NCBI RefSeq assembly: GCF_000247995.1
Contig: NZ_BAFE01000007.1
Coordinates: 1 to 64,000 of the forward strand
DNA from: Mobilicoccus pelagius NBRC 104925
Lineage (GTDB): Bacteria > Actinomycetota > Actinomycetes > Actinomycetales > Dermatophilaceae
Reading direction: 5' to 3'
Length of the DNA stretch: 64,000 nucleotides
This document shows, one piece after another, positions 51,752 through 61,352 of the stretch; position 1 is the first letter of the stretch; the number at the start of each line of letters is the position of its first letter. Below the pieces are notes generated by a model, which saw only the letters and a program-made list of their open reading frames with translations, had not been told where the DNA came from and did no database searches. Made by a program: the position numbers and the translations under genes.

Positions 51752-54700
51752 TCAGGCGGGTTGGTCCACGCGTTGGGAGACGACGGTCGTGATGCCGTCG
51801 CCCCGCATCGTGACCCCGTACAACGCGTCTGCCACTTCCATCGTCCGCTTCTGGTGAGTAATGACGATGAGCTGACTGGAATCGCGGAGTTCCTCGAAGA
51901 TCGTGAGGAGCCGCCCGAGGTTCGTGTCGTCGAGGGCGGCCTCGACCTCGTCCATGATGTAGAAGGGGCTCGGGCGAGCCTTGAAGATCGCGACGAGCAG
52001 CGCGACGGCGGTGAGCGAGCGCTCCCCACCGGACAGCAGCGAGAGCCGCTTGATCTTCTTGCCCGGCGGGCGGGCCTCCACCTCGATGCCCGTCGTGAGC
52101 ATGTCGCTCGGGTCGGTGAGCGTGAGCCTCCCCTCACCGCCGGGGAACAGCCGGCCGAACACGCCCTCGAACTCCCGTGCCGTGTCGGCGAACGCGTCGG
52201 CGAACGCCTGCTCGACGCGGGCGTCGACCTCCTTGACGATGTCGAGGAGGTCGTCGCGGCTGCGCTTGAGGTCGTCGGTCTGCTCGGTGAGGAACGTGTG
52301 CCGCTCCTCGAGCGCGGCGAACTCCTCGAGGGCGAGGGGGTTGATGCGGCCGAGGCGCGCGAGGTCGCGTTCCGCCTTGCGGAGGCGCTTCTCCTGCTGC
52401 TCGCGGACGAACGGCGCCCCCTCCTCGTCGGGGACGGGGGTGAGCGGCGGCAGCGAGGGCGTCCTGCGGCCTTTCTCGGCGGGTGTGCCGTCGGTCTCCG
52501 GCGCCGCGGCGTCCTCGGCACCCTCGGCCGCCTCGGTGGAGCGCTCGGTCGACGAGCTGTCGCCCCCCTCCTCGGAGGCGTCGAAGGTGTCGGATCCGTT
52601 CTCGCGGGCGGCCGCGGCGGCGACGCGGGCGGCGGCGCGTTCGCGGGCCTCCTCCTCCATACGGGCGGTGATGAGTTCGGGGGTGATCTCGGGGATGCGG
52701 CGGTGTGGCCCGAACTCCTCCACGAGAACGTCGTGGTCGATGCCGAGCTCCTCGACGGCGCGGGCGCGGAGCGCATCGATGCGGAGGCGCTGCTCGGCGC
52801 GGGCGATCTCGTCGCGATGGACGGAGTCGGTGAGGTCGCGCACGCGGGCGGTGAGGGACTCGACGGTCGACCGCGTCCCGGTGAGTTCCTCCTCGAGGCC
52901 GGTGCGGGCGGCGGCGGCCTCGTCGCGGCGGGCGAGGGCGATGTCGACGGACCGGCCGACGAGACGGGCGGCCTTCTCGGCGCCCTCCTGGACCTCGCGG
53001 GCGAGCGCGACCTGCGCCTGACGGTGACGGCGACGCTCCTCGGCCTGGGCGCGGGCCGCGCGTTCCTGCCGGGCGGCGTTCTCGAGGCCCTCGGCGCGCC
53101 CGGTGAGGGAACGGATGCGCTCCTCGCGGCTGCGGAGTCGCAGGCGGGCCTCGGTCTCGGCGGCACGGCACGCGGCGGCGGCCTCGGCGAGTCGGTCGCG
53201 CTCCTCCGTGGACGGCTCGGCGTCGTCCTCCCCCGCGGCGGCGGCAGCGTCCGCGTGACGCTGTTCGAGCTCGGCGAGGCGGGCGCGGTTCTCCTCGATG
53301 CCGGTGCGGACGGCCTCGGCGGAGGCGGTGATGCGGTCGGCTTCGGCCTTGGCGCTGCGCGCCTGGGAGGCGAGGCGCCCGAGCTGTTCGGCGACCCCGG
53401 CGAGGCGCGCGTCGGAGGCGTGGAGGTCGGCGAGGGCGGCCTCCTCGGCCTCCTCGAGGGTCTCGAGCGTCGCCCGTCCGGAGGCGAGGGCGAACCGCGC
53501 CTGGTCGCGGCGGGCCTCGGCCTCGCGTTCGGCGGCGCTCGCCTCCTCGACGGCGGCCTCGACCTCGATGAGACTCGGCTGGGACTGCCCGCCACCGTGG
53601 AGGAGGCCGGGCGCGACGACGTCACCGGCGCGGGTGACGGCGGTGACGTCGGGGTGCGCGGCGTGGACGTCGAGGGCGGCGTCGAGATCCTCGACGAGGA
53701 GGACCCCGGCGAGGAGGTGCTCGACGGCGGGGCGCAGACCCGCGTCGCACGTGACGACGTCGAGGGCCCACACGGCGTCGGCGGCGAGGCTCTCGGCGGC
53801 GGGGCGCGTGCCCGTCGACGGCGGGGTCTCCCCGGCGACGAGGAGGCTCGCGGCGCCGGCCTCGCCCCCGGAGAGGGAACGCAGCGCCGCACCGCCCTCG
53901 GCGAGGGAGGAGACGGCGAGGCCGTCGGCGGCGCGGCCGAGGGCGGCGGCGACGGCGGTCTCCCGGCCGGTCGCGACGGTGACGAACTGGGCGATGCGGC
54001 CGAGGACGCCCTCGACGCCGCGTTCGAGGAGCACCTCGGCACCGTCGGCGCGGGCGAGCCCCATGGCGAGGGCCTCCCTGCGGGCGGCGGCGTGGGCCCG
54101 GTCCGCCTCGGCGGCACGTTCGGCCTCCTGGGCCTCCTCGACGACGGCCCGTGCGGCCTCGACGGCGGCGGCGGCCTCCTCGTAGGCGGCGTCGAGACCC
54201 TCCTCGCCCTCCTCCTCGTCGGCGACCCCGGCCTCGAGCACGGCGAACTCCCGTTGGGCCTCCTCGGCACCGGCACGGGCGCGCTCCGCCGAGGTCTGGA
54301 GTCGACCGAGCTCGGCCTCCCCCGCCTCGATGCGGCTGCGGGCGGCGGCGACCTTACCCGCGAGCTTGGCGAGCCCCTCGCGGCGGTCCGCGGCGGCCCG
54401 CACCTGGCGCGTGAGACGGTCCTGCTCCTCCTTGGCGGCGCGCTCGGCCTCCTCCCGGCCACGGACGGCGTCGGCGAGCGCGGTACGGGCGTCCTCGATC
54501 TCGGCGGCGAGGGCGGCCTCGTCGGCGCGCACGGCCTTTGCCTGTTCGAGGAGCGTCTCGGGGTCGCGGCCGCGGGAGGTGTCCTCGGGTTCGGGCTCGG
54601 AGAGGAGCCGCACCCGTTCGGCGGCGAGGGAGCCCGTCGCGGTGAGTCGGTCGCGCAGCGAGGAGAGGGTGAACCACCGCTCCTGCGCCTCCGCGTGGGT

Positions 54701-55543
54701 CGTGCGCAGCGCCTCCGCCTTCGCCTCCGCCTCCGCGAGACGCGCCCGGACGGCGACGAGTTCGGCCTCGGCCGCCTCCCGCGCCTCGATCTGCGCCCGC
54801 TCGTCGGCGACGTCGGCCTCGAAGCTCGTCGTCATCTGGACGAGGTCGTCGGCGAGGAGACGCAGCCGGGCGTCGCGGGCCTCGGCCTGGACGACTCCGG
54901 CGCGACGCGCGGTCTCGGCCTGGCGTCCGAGCGGCCCGAGCTGGCGGCGGATCTCGCTCGTGAGGTCCTGGACCCGGCGGAGGTTGCCCTCCATCGTCTC
55001 GAGCTTGCGCAGGGCGCGTTCCTTGCGCTTGCGGTGCTTGAGGACGCCCGCGGCCTCCTCGACGAACCCGCGGCGCTCCTCGGGGGTAGCGCGGAGCACG
55101 GCGTCGAGCTGACCCTGCCCGACGATGACGTGCATCTCACGCCCGATGCCGGAGTCGGAGAGCAGTTCCTGGATGTCGAGCAGACGGCAGCCCGTGCCGT
55201 TGATCGCGTACTCGCTGCCGCCGGTGCGGAACATCGTCCGGCTGATCGTCACCTCGGTGTACTCGATCGGCAGCGCCCCGTCGGAGTTGTCGATCGTCAT
55301 CGTCACCTCGGCGCGTCCGAGCGGCGGCCGCCCCGACGTCCCCGCGAAGATGACGTCCTCCATCTTGCCGCCGCGCAGGCTCTTGGCGCCCTGCTCACCC
55401 ATGACCCAGGCGAGGGCGTCCACGACGTTGGACTTGCCGGAGCCGTTGGGCCCGACGATGCACGTGATCCCCGGTTCGAGCTGCAGGTGCGTCGCCGACG
55501 CGAACGACTTGAAGCCCTTGAGGGACAGGCTCTTCACGTACAC
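51752..55543 (-). CDS. smc: Chromosome segregation protein SMC
   Basis: 1263-residue SMC ATPase. GTG start, MYVKSLSLKGFKSFASATHL, Walker A GPNGSGKSNVVDALAWV; long coiled coils; hinge near residues 500-660; C-terminal signature LSGGERSLTAVALLVAI and Walker B YIMDEVEAALDD. In the C-terminal arm, about residues 980-1045, lies a low-complexity acidic insert (Glu, Ser, Asp, Thr, Pro rich) that breaks the coiled coil before VREQQEKRLRKAERDLARLG. ScpA and ScpB are not in the window. The opposite strand is open for over 4.5 kb, a high-GC artefact. Confidence 0.97.
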   Translation of the reverse strand: MYVKSLSLKGFKSFASATHLQLEPGITCIVGPNGSGKSNVVDALAWVMGEQGAKSLRGGKMEDVIFAGTSGRPPLGRAEVTMTIDNSDGALPIEYTEVTISRTMFRTGGSEYAINGTGCRLLDIQELLSDSGIGREMHVIVGQGQLDAVLRATPEERRGFVEEAAGVLKHRKRKERALRKLETMEGNLRRVQDLTSEIRRQLGPLGRQAETARRAGVVQAEARDARLRLLADDLVQMTTSFEADVADERAQIEAREAAEAELVAVRARLAEAEAKAEALRTTHAEAQERWFTLSSLRDRLTATGSLAAERVRLLSEPEPEDTSRGRDPETLLEQAKAVRADEAALAAEIEDARTALADAVRGREEAERAAKEEQDRLTRQVRAAADRREGLAKLAGKVAAARSRIEAGEAELGRLQTSAERARAGAEEAQREFAVLEAGVADEEEGEEGLDAAYEEAAAAVEAARAVVEEAQEAERAAEADRAHAAARREALAMGLARADGAEVLLERGVEGVLGRIAQFVTVATGRETAVAAALGRAADGLAVSSLAEGGAALRSLSGGEAGAASLLVAGETPPSTGTRPAAESLAADAVWALDVVTCDAGLRPAVEHLLAGVLLVEDLDAALDVHAAHPDVTAVTRAGDVVAPGLLHGGGQSQPSLIEVEAAVEEASAAEREAEARRDQARFALASGRATLETLEEAEEAALADLHASDARLAGVAEQLGRLASQARSAKAEADRITASAEAVRTGIEENRARLAELEQRHADAAAAAGEDDAEPSTEERDRLAEAAAACRAAETEARLRLRSREERIRSLTGRAEGLENAARQERAARAQAEERRRHRQAQVALAREVQEGAEKAARLVGRSVDIALARRDEAAAARTGLEEELTGTRSTVESLTARVRDLTDSVHRDEIARAEQRLRIDALRARAVEELGIDHDVLVEEFGPHRRIPEITPELITARMEEEARERAAARVAAAAARENGSDTFDASEEGGDSSSTERSTEAAEGAEDAAAPETDGTPAEKGRRTPSLPPLTPVPDEEGAPFVREQQEKRLRKAERDLARLGRINPLALEEFAALEERHTFLTEQTDDLKRSRDDLLDIVKEVDARVEQAFADAFADTAREFEGVFGRLFPGGEGRLTLTDPSDMLTTGIEVEARPPGKKIKRLSLLSGGERSLTAVALLVAIFKARPSPFYIMDEVEAALDDTNLGRLLTIFEELRDSSQLIVITHQKRTMEVADALYGVTMRGDGITTVVSQRVDQPA

Positions 55544-55870
55544 GGCGGGTCGGGCTCCTCGGGGCGACGGCGAGCGATCCCGCCCACCCTAGCCCGCCTC
55601 CGGCCCGGCCCCCGGCAGCAGGCGGGCCGTGACGGGCCACCCGTCGGGCCGAGGCCCTTCCCGTCGGCGCCCGCGTCGGTATCGTGGATGGTGCCGGCCA
55701 CCGGGCGACCCACCGTCGTCCGACCCGTGGCGACATCCCGCGCCACGACACGATCCCGCGACGAGGACGCCGCACCGCGACCACCCCGCCGCCACGAGGC
55801 CAGGAGCCGAACCGAGGGACCGCACCACCGCACGACCGCCGCACCGACCGCACATCCTGAGGAGCCTCCG
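55544..55870. other. Divergent intergenic region smc / lipoprotein
   Basis: 327 bp without a gene, between smc (minus) and the LppX-like lipoprotein (plus). Both promoters should lie here; I see no convincing -10/-35 pair, operator or hairpin. Confidence 0.5.
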
Positions 55871-56728
55871 ATGATCCGTACGCGATTCGCCGCCGTTCTC
55901 GCCGCACTGCCGCTCGCACTCGCGGGCTGCAGCGGTGCGCAGACGCCGGCCGACACGGCGGCGAGCGCCCCCTCGTCGAGCCAGGCGGCCTCCGCCTCCC
56001 CCACCGCCGGGCAGGAGGTCGACACCGCGACGTTCTTCTCGGACTCGGCCAAGGCCATCACCGCCGCGAAGACGTACACGATGACGATGCTGATGGAGAA
56101 CGGCGGGCAGAAGGTGACGATGACCGGCAGCGGTGACGTCTCCGACCAGAACCGCCCCAAGGCCGACATGACGATGTCCGCCGACGGCGGCGGGCAGCAG
56201 ACGCGGATGATCGTCGACGGCGACTCCGTCTACATGCAGATGCCGGGCGTCGCCGAGGGCGGCAAGTTCGTCAAGATGCCGCTGCAGGCCCTCAGCCAGG
56301 CGGGCGGGCAGGACCTCACGAAGATGATGAACCCCGCCGAGAACCTCCGCATGACGCAGAACGCGGTGGAGAAGGTCGTATACGCCGGGCCCGACTCCGG
56401 GCTGCAGAAATACACGGTGACGATGAACCCGCAGAAGCTCCAGCAGTCGCTGCCGACGGCGGCGCCGAGCCCGAGCGGCATGCCGTCGTCGCTCCCCTAC
56501 GACGTGTGGCTCGACGACGCGCACCTCGTGCTCAAGATGGTCATGACGATGGACGGCACGACGATGACGATGACCGCCGACGAGTACGGCGAGCCCGTCT
56601 CGATCGTCACGCCCCCGCAGGAGTCCGTGACGCAGATGCCGGGCATGTCGACCTCCGAGCCGGGCACGGTCGCTCCCGCCCCGGCGCCCACGGCCACGCC
56701 CGCACCCGCGCCGACGACGACGAAGTGA
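55871..56728 (+). CDS. LppX/LprAFG-like lipoprotein
   Basis: 285 residues, ATG with a TGAGGAG site upstream. Signal peptide MIRTRFAAVLAALPLALAGC with an ALAGC lipobox, Ser/Ala-rich linker to about 50, then a beta-rich domain like the LppX_LprAFG family: a repeated pattern of strands (TYTMTMLMENGGQKVTMTGS, RMIVDGDSVYMQMPGV, PYDVWLDDAHLVLKMVMTMD). Ends in a Pro/Ala/Thr-rich tail. Mycobacterial members carry lipids across the cell wall; the role outside mycobacteria is unknown. Confidence 0.85.
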   Translation: MIRTRFAAVLAALPLALAGCSGAQTPADTAASAPSSSQAASASPTAGQEVDTATFFSDSAKAITAAKTYTMTMLMENGGQKVTMTGSGDVSDQNRPKADMTMSADGGGQQTRMIVDGDSVYMQMPGVAEGGKFVKMPLQALSQAGGQDLTKMMNPAENLRMTQNAVEKVVYAGPDSGLQKYTVTMNPQKLQQSLPTAAPSPSGMPSSLPYDVWLDDAHLVLKMVMTMDGTTMTMTADEYGEPVSIVTPPQESVTQMPGMSTSEPGTVAPAPAPTATPAPAPTTTK

Positions 56729-56778
56729 CCCGACCGGCTCCGGCCACCGTATGAGCCGCACCCCGGACGGACGACACC

Positions 56779-56805
56779 GCCCCGCACCCCTCACGGGGGC
56801 GGGGC
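56779..56805. terminator. Hairpin terminator between convergent genes
   Basis: GCCCCGCACCCC pairs with GGGGGCGGGGC around a TCAC loop with one bulged base. It lies between the lipoprotein and acylphosphatase genes. Confidence 0.6.
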
Positions 56806-56904
56806 CGTTCCGCGTAGGGGCCTGCGTGGGGGCGCCTCCGCGTGGAGGTCTCGGTGCAGGGTCGGCGCCGGAGCGGCCTGAGGGGCGGGCTCGGCTCCTC
56901 GCGC

Positions 56905-57213
56905 TCAGGCCTCGTGGAAACCCGTGACGCCGTCCCGGGGCTCCGACCACTGCGTCGTGCACGATGTGACGCGGCCGGGACGCCCGGTGCCGCCGGGGAG
57001 CTCCCGCACGAGCTCCTCGAGGCGCTCGACGTCGCCGCGCGGTCCCTGCGCGACGATCTCGACGCGTCCGTCGTCGAGGTTGCGGGCACGCCCCACGAGA
57101 CCGAGTTCGAGGGCGCGCGAGCGGGTCCACCAGCGGAACCCGACGCCCTGCACCCGCCCGGAGACGAAGATCGTCGCCCGTGCCTGCTCGTCCGTGCTCT
57201 CGTGCGTGCTCAT
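56905..57213 (-). CDS. acyP: Acylphosphatase
   Basis: 102 residues, standard size. Catalytic Arg in [18 protein letters not shown] and Asn in [15 protein letters not shown] are both present. Hydrolyses acyl phosphates such as carbamoyl phosphate. Frequently encoded next to smc or mutM in actinobacteria, as here. Confidence 0.95.
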   Translation of the reverse strand: MSTHESTDEQARATIFVSGRVQGVGFRWWTRSRALELGLVGRARNLDDGRVEIVAQGPRGDVERLEELVRELPGGTGRPGRVTSCTTQWSEPRDGVTGFHEA

Positions 57214-57257
57214 GTGTGCTCCTTCGGCTCGCGTGCGTGGCCGAGCCTACGGCGGGC

Positions 57258-57857
57258 TCACCCGGTGCGAAGCACCGACGTCGACTCGAACGGCACGTGC
57301 CGTCCCTCGCCCTCGTGCTGGACGTGGAGCGTGAGCACGCCGAACTCCCACCGCGGCCGCACGGGGCCGGCGGTCTCGATCTCGACGTCGGGGCCGAACG
57401 CCCCGGCCCCGACCTCGGCGACCGCGTCGATGGCGGACACGGCGACGATGCGTCCCACCGTCATCGTGCCGACGACGTCCGCCGCGCCGGGGAAGCGGAT
57501 GCAGCGGCCGGCGATGCGCAGGAGGCGTTCCTGCGACGCGATGCGCACGGCCTCCACCGCGTCCCCGTCACCGACGGCGTGACGTCCGACGCAGACGCCG
57601 GCGGGGGTGTTGACGCCCGCGAACATGCGTGCGACGAGCCACCACTGCCACTCGGGGGCCCCGGGACCGGTCGCGGTGAGCACGACGTGACTCTCCCCCG
57701 CCGTGGTGACGATGCGGTGCGAGCCGACGACGAGACCCGCCGGGTCGATACCCGCCCGGGTCGCCGCGACGACGACGACGTCGGCGAGACGGTCGGCATC
57801 GGGCACACTGACCGGGCCGAGGTCGATCCCGGCGACGACGACGGACGAACGCACCAT
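57258..57857 (-). CDS. Hypothetical protein
   Basis: 199 residues from an ATG at 57857 with AGGAGGG upstream. No signal peptide, membrane span or cysteine motif. The sequence is an alpha/beta mix with VVVAGIDLGPVSVPDADRLA at the start, a Trp-rich EWQWWLVARMFAGVN, and a C-terminal strand region (EFGVLTLHVQHEGEG). The ribosome-binding site and codon pattern support a real gene. It is upstream of acyP by 44 bp on the same strand and divergent from the oxidoreductase. I do not recognise the family. Confidence 0.7.
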   Translation of the reverse strand: MVRSSVVVAGIDLGPVSVPDADRLADVVVVAATRAGIDPAGLVVGSHRIVTTAGESHVVLTATGPGAPEWQWWLVARMFAGVNTPAGVCVGRHAVGDGDAVEAVRIASQERLLRIAGRCIRFPGAADVVGTMTVGRIVAVSAIDAVAEVGAGAFGPDVEIETAGPVRPRWEFGVLTLHVQHEGEGRHVPFESTSVLRTG

Positions 57858-58046
57858 GGGCCCTCCTCGAGAGGTCGCCCGGCCCGCCCGCGCCGGGCGC
57901 GACCACCGGGCGCCCACTGCCGGGCGGTCGTTGCCGAACGCCCACTGTCGCCCGCGGGGGCGACGCCCCACGTGCGTGGCCGTGAACGTCACGTGAATGT
58001 GGCACCGGCATCCGGTGTCGAGGCGCCGCGCGCATACCGTGACGCC

Positions 58047-59072
58047 ATGACCGCTCCGACGCCGCACCCCTCCCGCCCTGCCCCCTCCGACGGTTCTTCC
58101 CGCGAGATCGGCTGGGGCCTCGTCGGCGCCGGACGGTTCACGCCGCGGATGGCGCGGACGGTCGCGGCGACGCCGGGGCACCGCGTCGTCCGGGTCGGCG
58201 CCCGCGACGTCGACCGGGCCGCCGCCCTCGCCGCAGAGGTCGGCGGCCAGGGCGGGCACTACGATGCGGCGTGGTCCGACTCCCACGTCGACGTCGTGTA
58301 CGTCTCGACGACCCACCCGTTCCACGAGGAGCAGGCCCTCGCCGCGATCGACGCGGGCAAGGCCGTCCTCGTCGAGAAGCCGATGGCGCTCACCGCCGGC
58401 TCCGCCCGACGCATCGCCGAGGCCGCGCGCGCCGCAGGGGTACTCGCGATGGAGGCGATGTGGCTGCGGCATCAGGAACTCGTCCGCACGGTCGTCGCGG
58501 AGGTCCGCGCCGGGGCGATCGGCGAGGTCGTCTCCGTCCAGGCCGACTTCGGCGCCCACCGCGAGTACGACCCGAGCGACCGGCTCTTCGACCGCGCCAA
58601 CGGCGGCGGCGCCCTCCTCGACCTCGGCGTGTACGCCGCGGCGTTCGCGTGGCCGTTCCTCGGGCGGCCCGACGTCGTGCAGTGCGTCGGCGCCCTCACC
58701 CCGCAGGGCACCGACCACACGGCCGCGATGCAGTGGGGCTACGACGACGGCCGGGTCGCTCAGCTCACGTGCACGTTCCGTGCGCCGAGCCCGGGGCGCG
58801 GACTCGTCACGGGCACGGAGGGGTGGATCGAGGTCGCGCCCCACTACGCGAAGGCGCCCGGACTCGCCGTCGTCCACGACCGCAGCTCCGGCGCGACGAG
58901 GGAGATCCGCCTCGAGTCCCGCGGCTACGTGTGCCAGGTCGAAGAGGTCGGCCGCTGCCTGCGCGAGGGGCTGCTCGAAAGTCCCGACATGCCCCTCGAC
59001 GACACGATCGGCGTGCTCGAGGTGCTCGACCGGGCCCGCGCGCAGCTCGGAGTCGAGTACCCCGAGCGCTGA
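58047..59072 (+). CDS. Gfo/Idh/MocA family oxidoreductase
   Basis: 341-residue NAD(P)-dependent dehydrogenase. N-terminal Rossmann domain begins IGWGLVGAGRF; the VLVEKPMALTAG motif with the catalytic Lys of the family is intact; the C-terminal domain includes DLGVYAAAFAWPFLG with the conserved Asp and a possible His nearby. Sugar or inositol derivatives are usual substrates; none can be named here. Starts 189 bp from the divergent hypothetical gene and converges on the next gene. Confidence 0.92.
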   Translation: MTAPTPHPSRPAPSDGSSREIGWGLVGAGRFTPRMARTVAATPGHRVVRVGARDVDRAAALAAEVGGQGGHYDAAWSDSHVDVVYVSTTHPFHEEQALAAIDAGKAVLVEKPMALTAGSARRIAEAARAAGVLAMEAMWLRHQELVRTVVAEVRAGAIGEVVSVQADFGAHREYDPSDRLFDRANGGGALLDLGVYAAAFAWPFLGRPDVVQCVGALTPQGTDHTAAMQWGYDDGRVAQLTCTFRAPSPGRGLVTGTEGWIEVAPHYAKAPGLAVVHDRSSGATREIRLESRGYVCQVEEVGRCLREGLLESPDMPLDDTIGVLEVLDRARAQLGVEYPER

Positions 59073-59085
59073 CCGCCGCGCCTTC

Positions 59086-59107
59086 CCCGGCCCGGGATGG
59101 GGCCGGG
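59086..59107. terminator. Hairpin terminator between convergent genes
   Basis: CCCGGCCC (59086-59093) with GGGCCGGG (59100-59107), 6-nt loop, between the oxidoreductase and the cysteine desulfurase-like gene. Confidence 0.5.
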
Positions 59108-59143
59108 CGAGGGGCCCGCGCGATCGGGGTGCAGCGGGGGTGA

Positions 59144-60352
59144 TCAGCCCTCGAGGAACGCGACGAGGCCGGCGAGGAGCCGGTCGACGTCCTCGTCGTC
59201 GGTGTACGGCGCGAGGCCGATGCGCAGTGCCGCGTCGTCGTGGAGGGCGAGGCGTCGCCGCAGCTCCTCGGCGTAGAAGAACCCCGCCGGGGCGTGGACG
59301 TCCCGCGCCGCGAGCGCCCGCGACGCGTCCGCGCTGGACCGGCCGGGGAAGGTGAGGAGGAGCGTCGGGGTGCGTCGGGCGGCGCGGGAGTGGACGACGA
59401 CGGCGTCCCCGAACTCTGCGAGTCCGTCCGCGACGCGGCGGAGGAGGCGACCCTCATGCCGGCCGATCGCGTCGAAGGAGGAACGCAACCGCTCGCGTCG
59501 CGACGTCGCCTCGCCCGGGTCGAGACCCGCGAGGACGTCGACGGCGGCCGTGGCGCCCGCGAGGATCTCGTAGGGCAGCGTGCCGAGCTCGAACCGCTCC
59601 GGCACGTCGTCCGGCGACGGGAGGAGCTTGTCGGGGTGGAGCGACTCGAGCAGCGCCGGGTCTCCGACCAGCACCCCGCAGTGCGGTCCGAGGAACTTGT
59701 AGGGCGAGCACACGTAGAGGTCCGCGCCGAGCTCGGCGACGTCGACGAACTCGTGCGCGGCATGGTGCACCCCGTCGACGTACACGATCGCGTCGACGGC
59801 GTGGGCCGCGTCGGCGAGGCGTCGCACCGGCGGGATCGTGCCGAGGAGGTTGGACGCGGCCGTGACGGCGACGAGGCGTGTGCGCGTCGTGATCACCTCG
59901 GCGGCGGACTCCTCCGTGATCTCGGCGGTCACGGGGTCGACGTCGAGCCACCGGACGGTGATCCCGCAGGCATCGGCGGCCTGAAGCCAGGGGCGGACGT
60001 TGCTGTCGTGGTCGAGGCGGCAGAGGACGATCTCGTCCCCGTCGCGCCACGTCTTCGCGAGGGCGCGCGAGAGGTCGTAGGTGAGCTGGGTGGCGCTGCG
60101 GCCGTGGATGACGCCCCGCGCGTCCCCGCCGGTGAGGTCGGCGAACGCGGAACGGAACCCGGCGACGGCGACCGAGGCGTTGCGCTCGCCCGGCAGAATG
60201 GCGCCCCGGATCGACAGAGGCGCGGCGATCGTCGCCGCGATCGCTTCCCCCACCACGGCCGGCGTCTGGGTACCACCCGGTCCGTCGAAGTGCGCGACGC
60301 CGGAGGCGAGAGAGGGGAATTGGCGACGGAAGCGGGCGACGTCGTAGGTCAC
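59144..60352 (-). CDS. Cysteine desulfurase-like class V aminotransferase
   Basis: 402-residue fold-type I PLP enzyme. Landmarks: FDGPGGTQTPAVVGEAI, YVDGVHHAAHEFVDV with the cofactor Asp, and CSPYKFLGPHCGVL with the Schiff-base Lys. The usual mobile cysteine loop of true NifS/IscS is not evident, and no iron-sulfur assembly gene is nearby. This places it in the 'cysteine desulfurase-like' (TIGR01976-type) group, whose substrate is unknown; isopenicillin-N-epimerase-like chemistry is an alternative. Confidence 0.87.
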   Translation of the reverse strand: MTYDVARFRRQFPSLASGVAHFDGPGGTQTPAVVGEAIAATIAAPLSIRGAILPGERNASVAVAGFRSAFADLTGGDARGVIHGRSATQLTYDLSRALAKTWRDGDEIVLCRLDHDSNVRPWLQAADACGITVRWLDVDPVTAEITEESAAEVITTRTRLVAVTAASNLLGTIPPVRRLADAAHAVDAIVYVDGVHHAAHEFVDVAELGADLYVCSPYKFLGPHCGVLVGDPALLESLHPDKLLPSPDDVPERFELGTLPYEILAGATAAVDVLAGLDPGEATSRRERLRSSFDAIGRHEGRLLRRVADGLAEFGDAVVVHSRAARRTPTLLLTFPGRSSADASRALAARDVHAPAGFFYAEELRRRLALHDDAALRIGLAPYTDDEDVDRLLAGLVAFLEG

Positions 60353-60471
60353 GGAGACCTCCTCATGGGGGGCGGACGGATTCCGCCGAGCCTAGCGGCG
60401 CCGCCCGGTGCCGGGACCCGTCGACGGCCCCGGCATCGACTCCCGCCCCCGGGGATCGGGTGATGCCCCCG

Positions 60472-61113
60472 TCAGCCGAGATCGGCGAACATCGCGGTGT
60501 TGAGGCGGAACGCCTCGACGGCCTCGTCCGCAGCCCGCTGCTTCTCCTCGGCGTCGAGGGGCAGGGCGTCGAGCGCCGCACGGTAGGCGTCCTTGTACGT
60601 CTTGGGCTTGTCGATGCCCTCGAAGCGGTAGAAGTCGAGCCCGTCGGTGATGTCGTAGTGACGCGTGAGGAGGCGGGGGATCACCTGACCGCCGGAGAGG
60701 TCGCCGAGGTAGCGCGTGTAATGGTGGGCGACGAGGCGGACGGGGTCGCTCGCGCACTCCTTCAGGCGGGCGACGTAGGCCGTGGTGCCCGGGGTGGGGG
60801 CGTTGTCGTCCCGCCAGCCGGGGGCGATCGCGTCGAGGTCCCGCTCGAGGGCGGGCAGCCGCCGCAGCTCCTCGTCGTGCAGCGGCGCGATGACGGGGTG
60901 GTCGGCGAGGGCGTCGACGGACTCCTCGAGCATGGAGTAGACGAACCACAGCTGCCGGGTGAGGGCGACGAACGCGTCGCGACCGGAACGGCCGGCGAGC
61001 AGATCCCCCATGAAGGAGGAGTTCTCGGCCTCGTCGTGCACGCGGGCCGTCGACTCCTTGAGGAGCGTGTGCAGGGGCGTCTCGTGAAGGGGCGTCTCGG
61101 CGGTGATCGTCAT
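60472..61113 (-). CDS. hmuO: Biliverdin-producing heme oxygenase
   Basis: 213-residue HmuO-type enzyme that opens heme to biliverdin, CO and iron for iron acquisition. Proximal His26 in STARVHDEAENS; distal helix with YLGDLSGGQV; the ALTRQLWFVYSMLEE and FYRFEGIDKPKTYKDAYR segments are typical. The ATG at 61113 is chosen because the next ATG upstream (61131) lies inside the iron box. GGAG is only two bases from the ATG, so a leaderless or near-leaderless message is possible. No heme transporter genes are in the window. Confidence 0.94.
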   Translation of the reverse strand: MTITAETPLHETPLHTLLKESTARVHDEAENSSFMGDLLAGRSGRDAFVALTRQLWFVYSMLEESVDALADHPVIAPLHDEELRRLPALERDLDAIAPGWRDDNAPTPGTTAYVARLKECASDPVRLVAHHYTRYLGDLSGGQVIPRLLTRHYDITDGLDFYRFEGIDKPKTYKDAYRAALDALPLDAEEKQRAADEAVEAFRLNTAMFADLG

Positions 61114-61121
61114 GTCTCCGA

Positions 61122-61139
61122 GGTTAGGCATGCCTCACC
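61122..61139 (-). promoter_or_regulatory. DtxR/IdeR-type iron box before heme oxygenase
   Basis: GGTTAGGCATGCCTCACC is a palindrome with one mismatched pair around AGGCATGCCT, close to the DtxR consensus TTAGGTTAGGCTAACCTAA. It lies 8 bp before the heme oxygenase ATG, where a bound repressor would block the promoter. hmuO of Corynebacterium diphtheriae is a known DtxR target. Confidence 0.7.
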
Positions 61140-61352
61140 CACCCGGACATCCATCGAACGGTTGAGAACGAGGCGGTGCGACGGTGCCGACGCGACGGTG
61201 CCGACGGGTCCCGGACCGCGCCGGGCCGTACGTCCTCTCCGCCATGCCTGCGCACACGTGCACGCCGCGGCCGGAGAGGAGCCCTCGTCACGACGGTGAC
61301 GGCATTCCTTCCGTGGCCGTCCCGAAGACGTCCCCCCCGCGCCGGAGGGAGG

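Noticed and set aside
51281-55870. A plus-strand frame open for over 4.5 kb opposite smc
   Set aside because: It is antisense to a certain gene, lacks any recognisable domain, and long antisense frames are expected at this GC content. Only its last part, from 55871, is a real lipoprotein gene.
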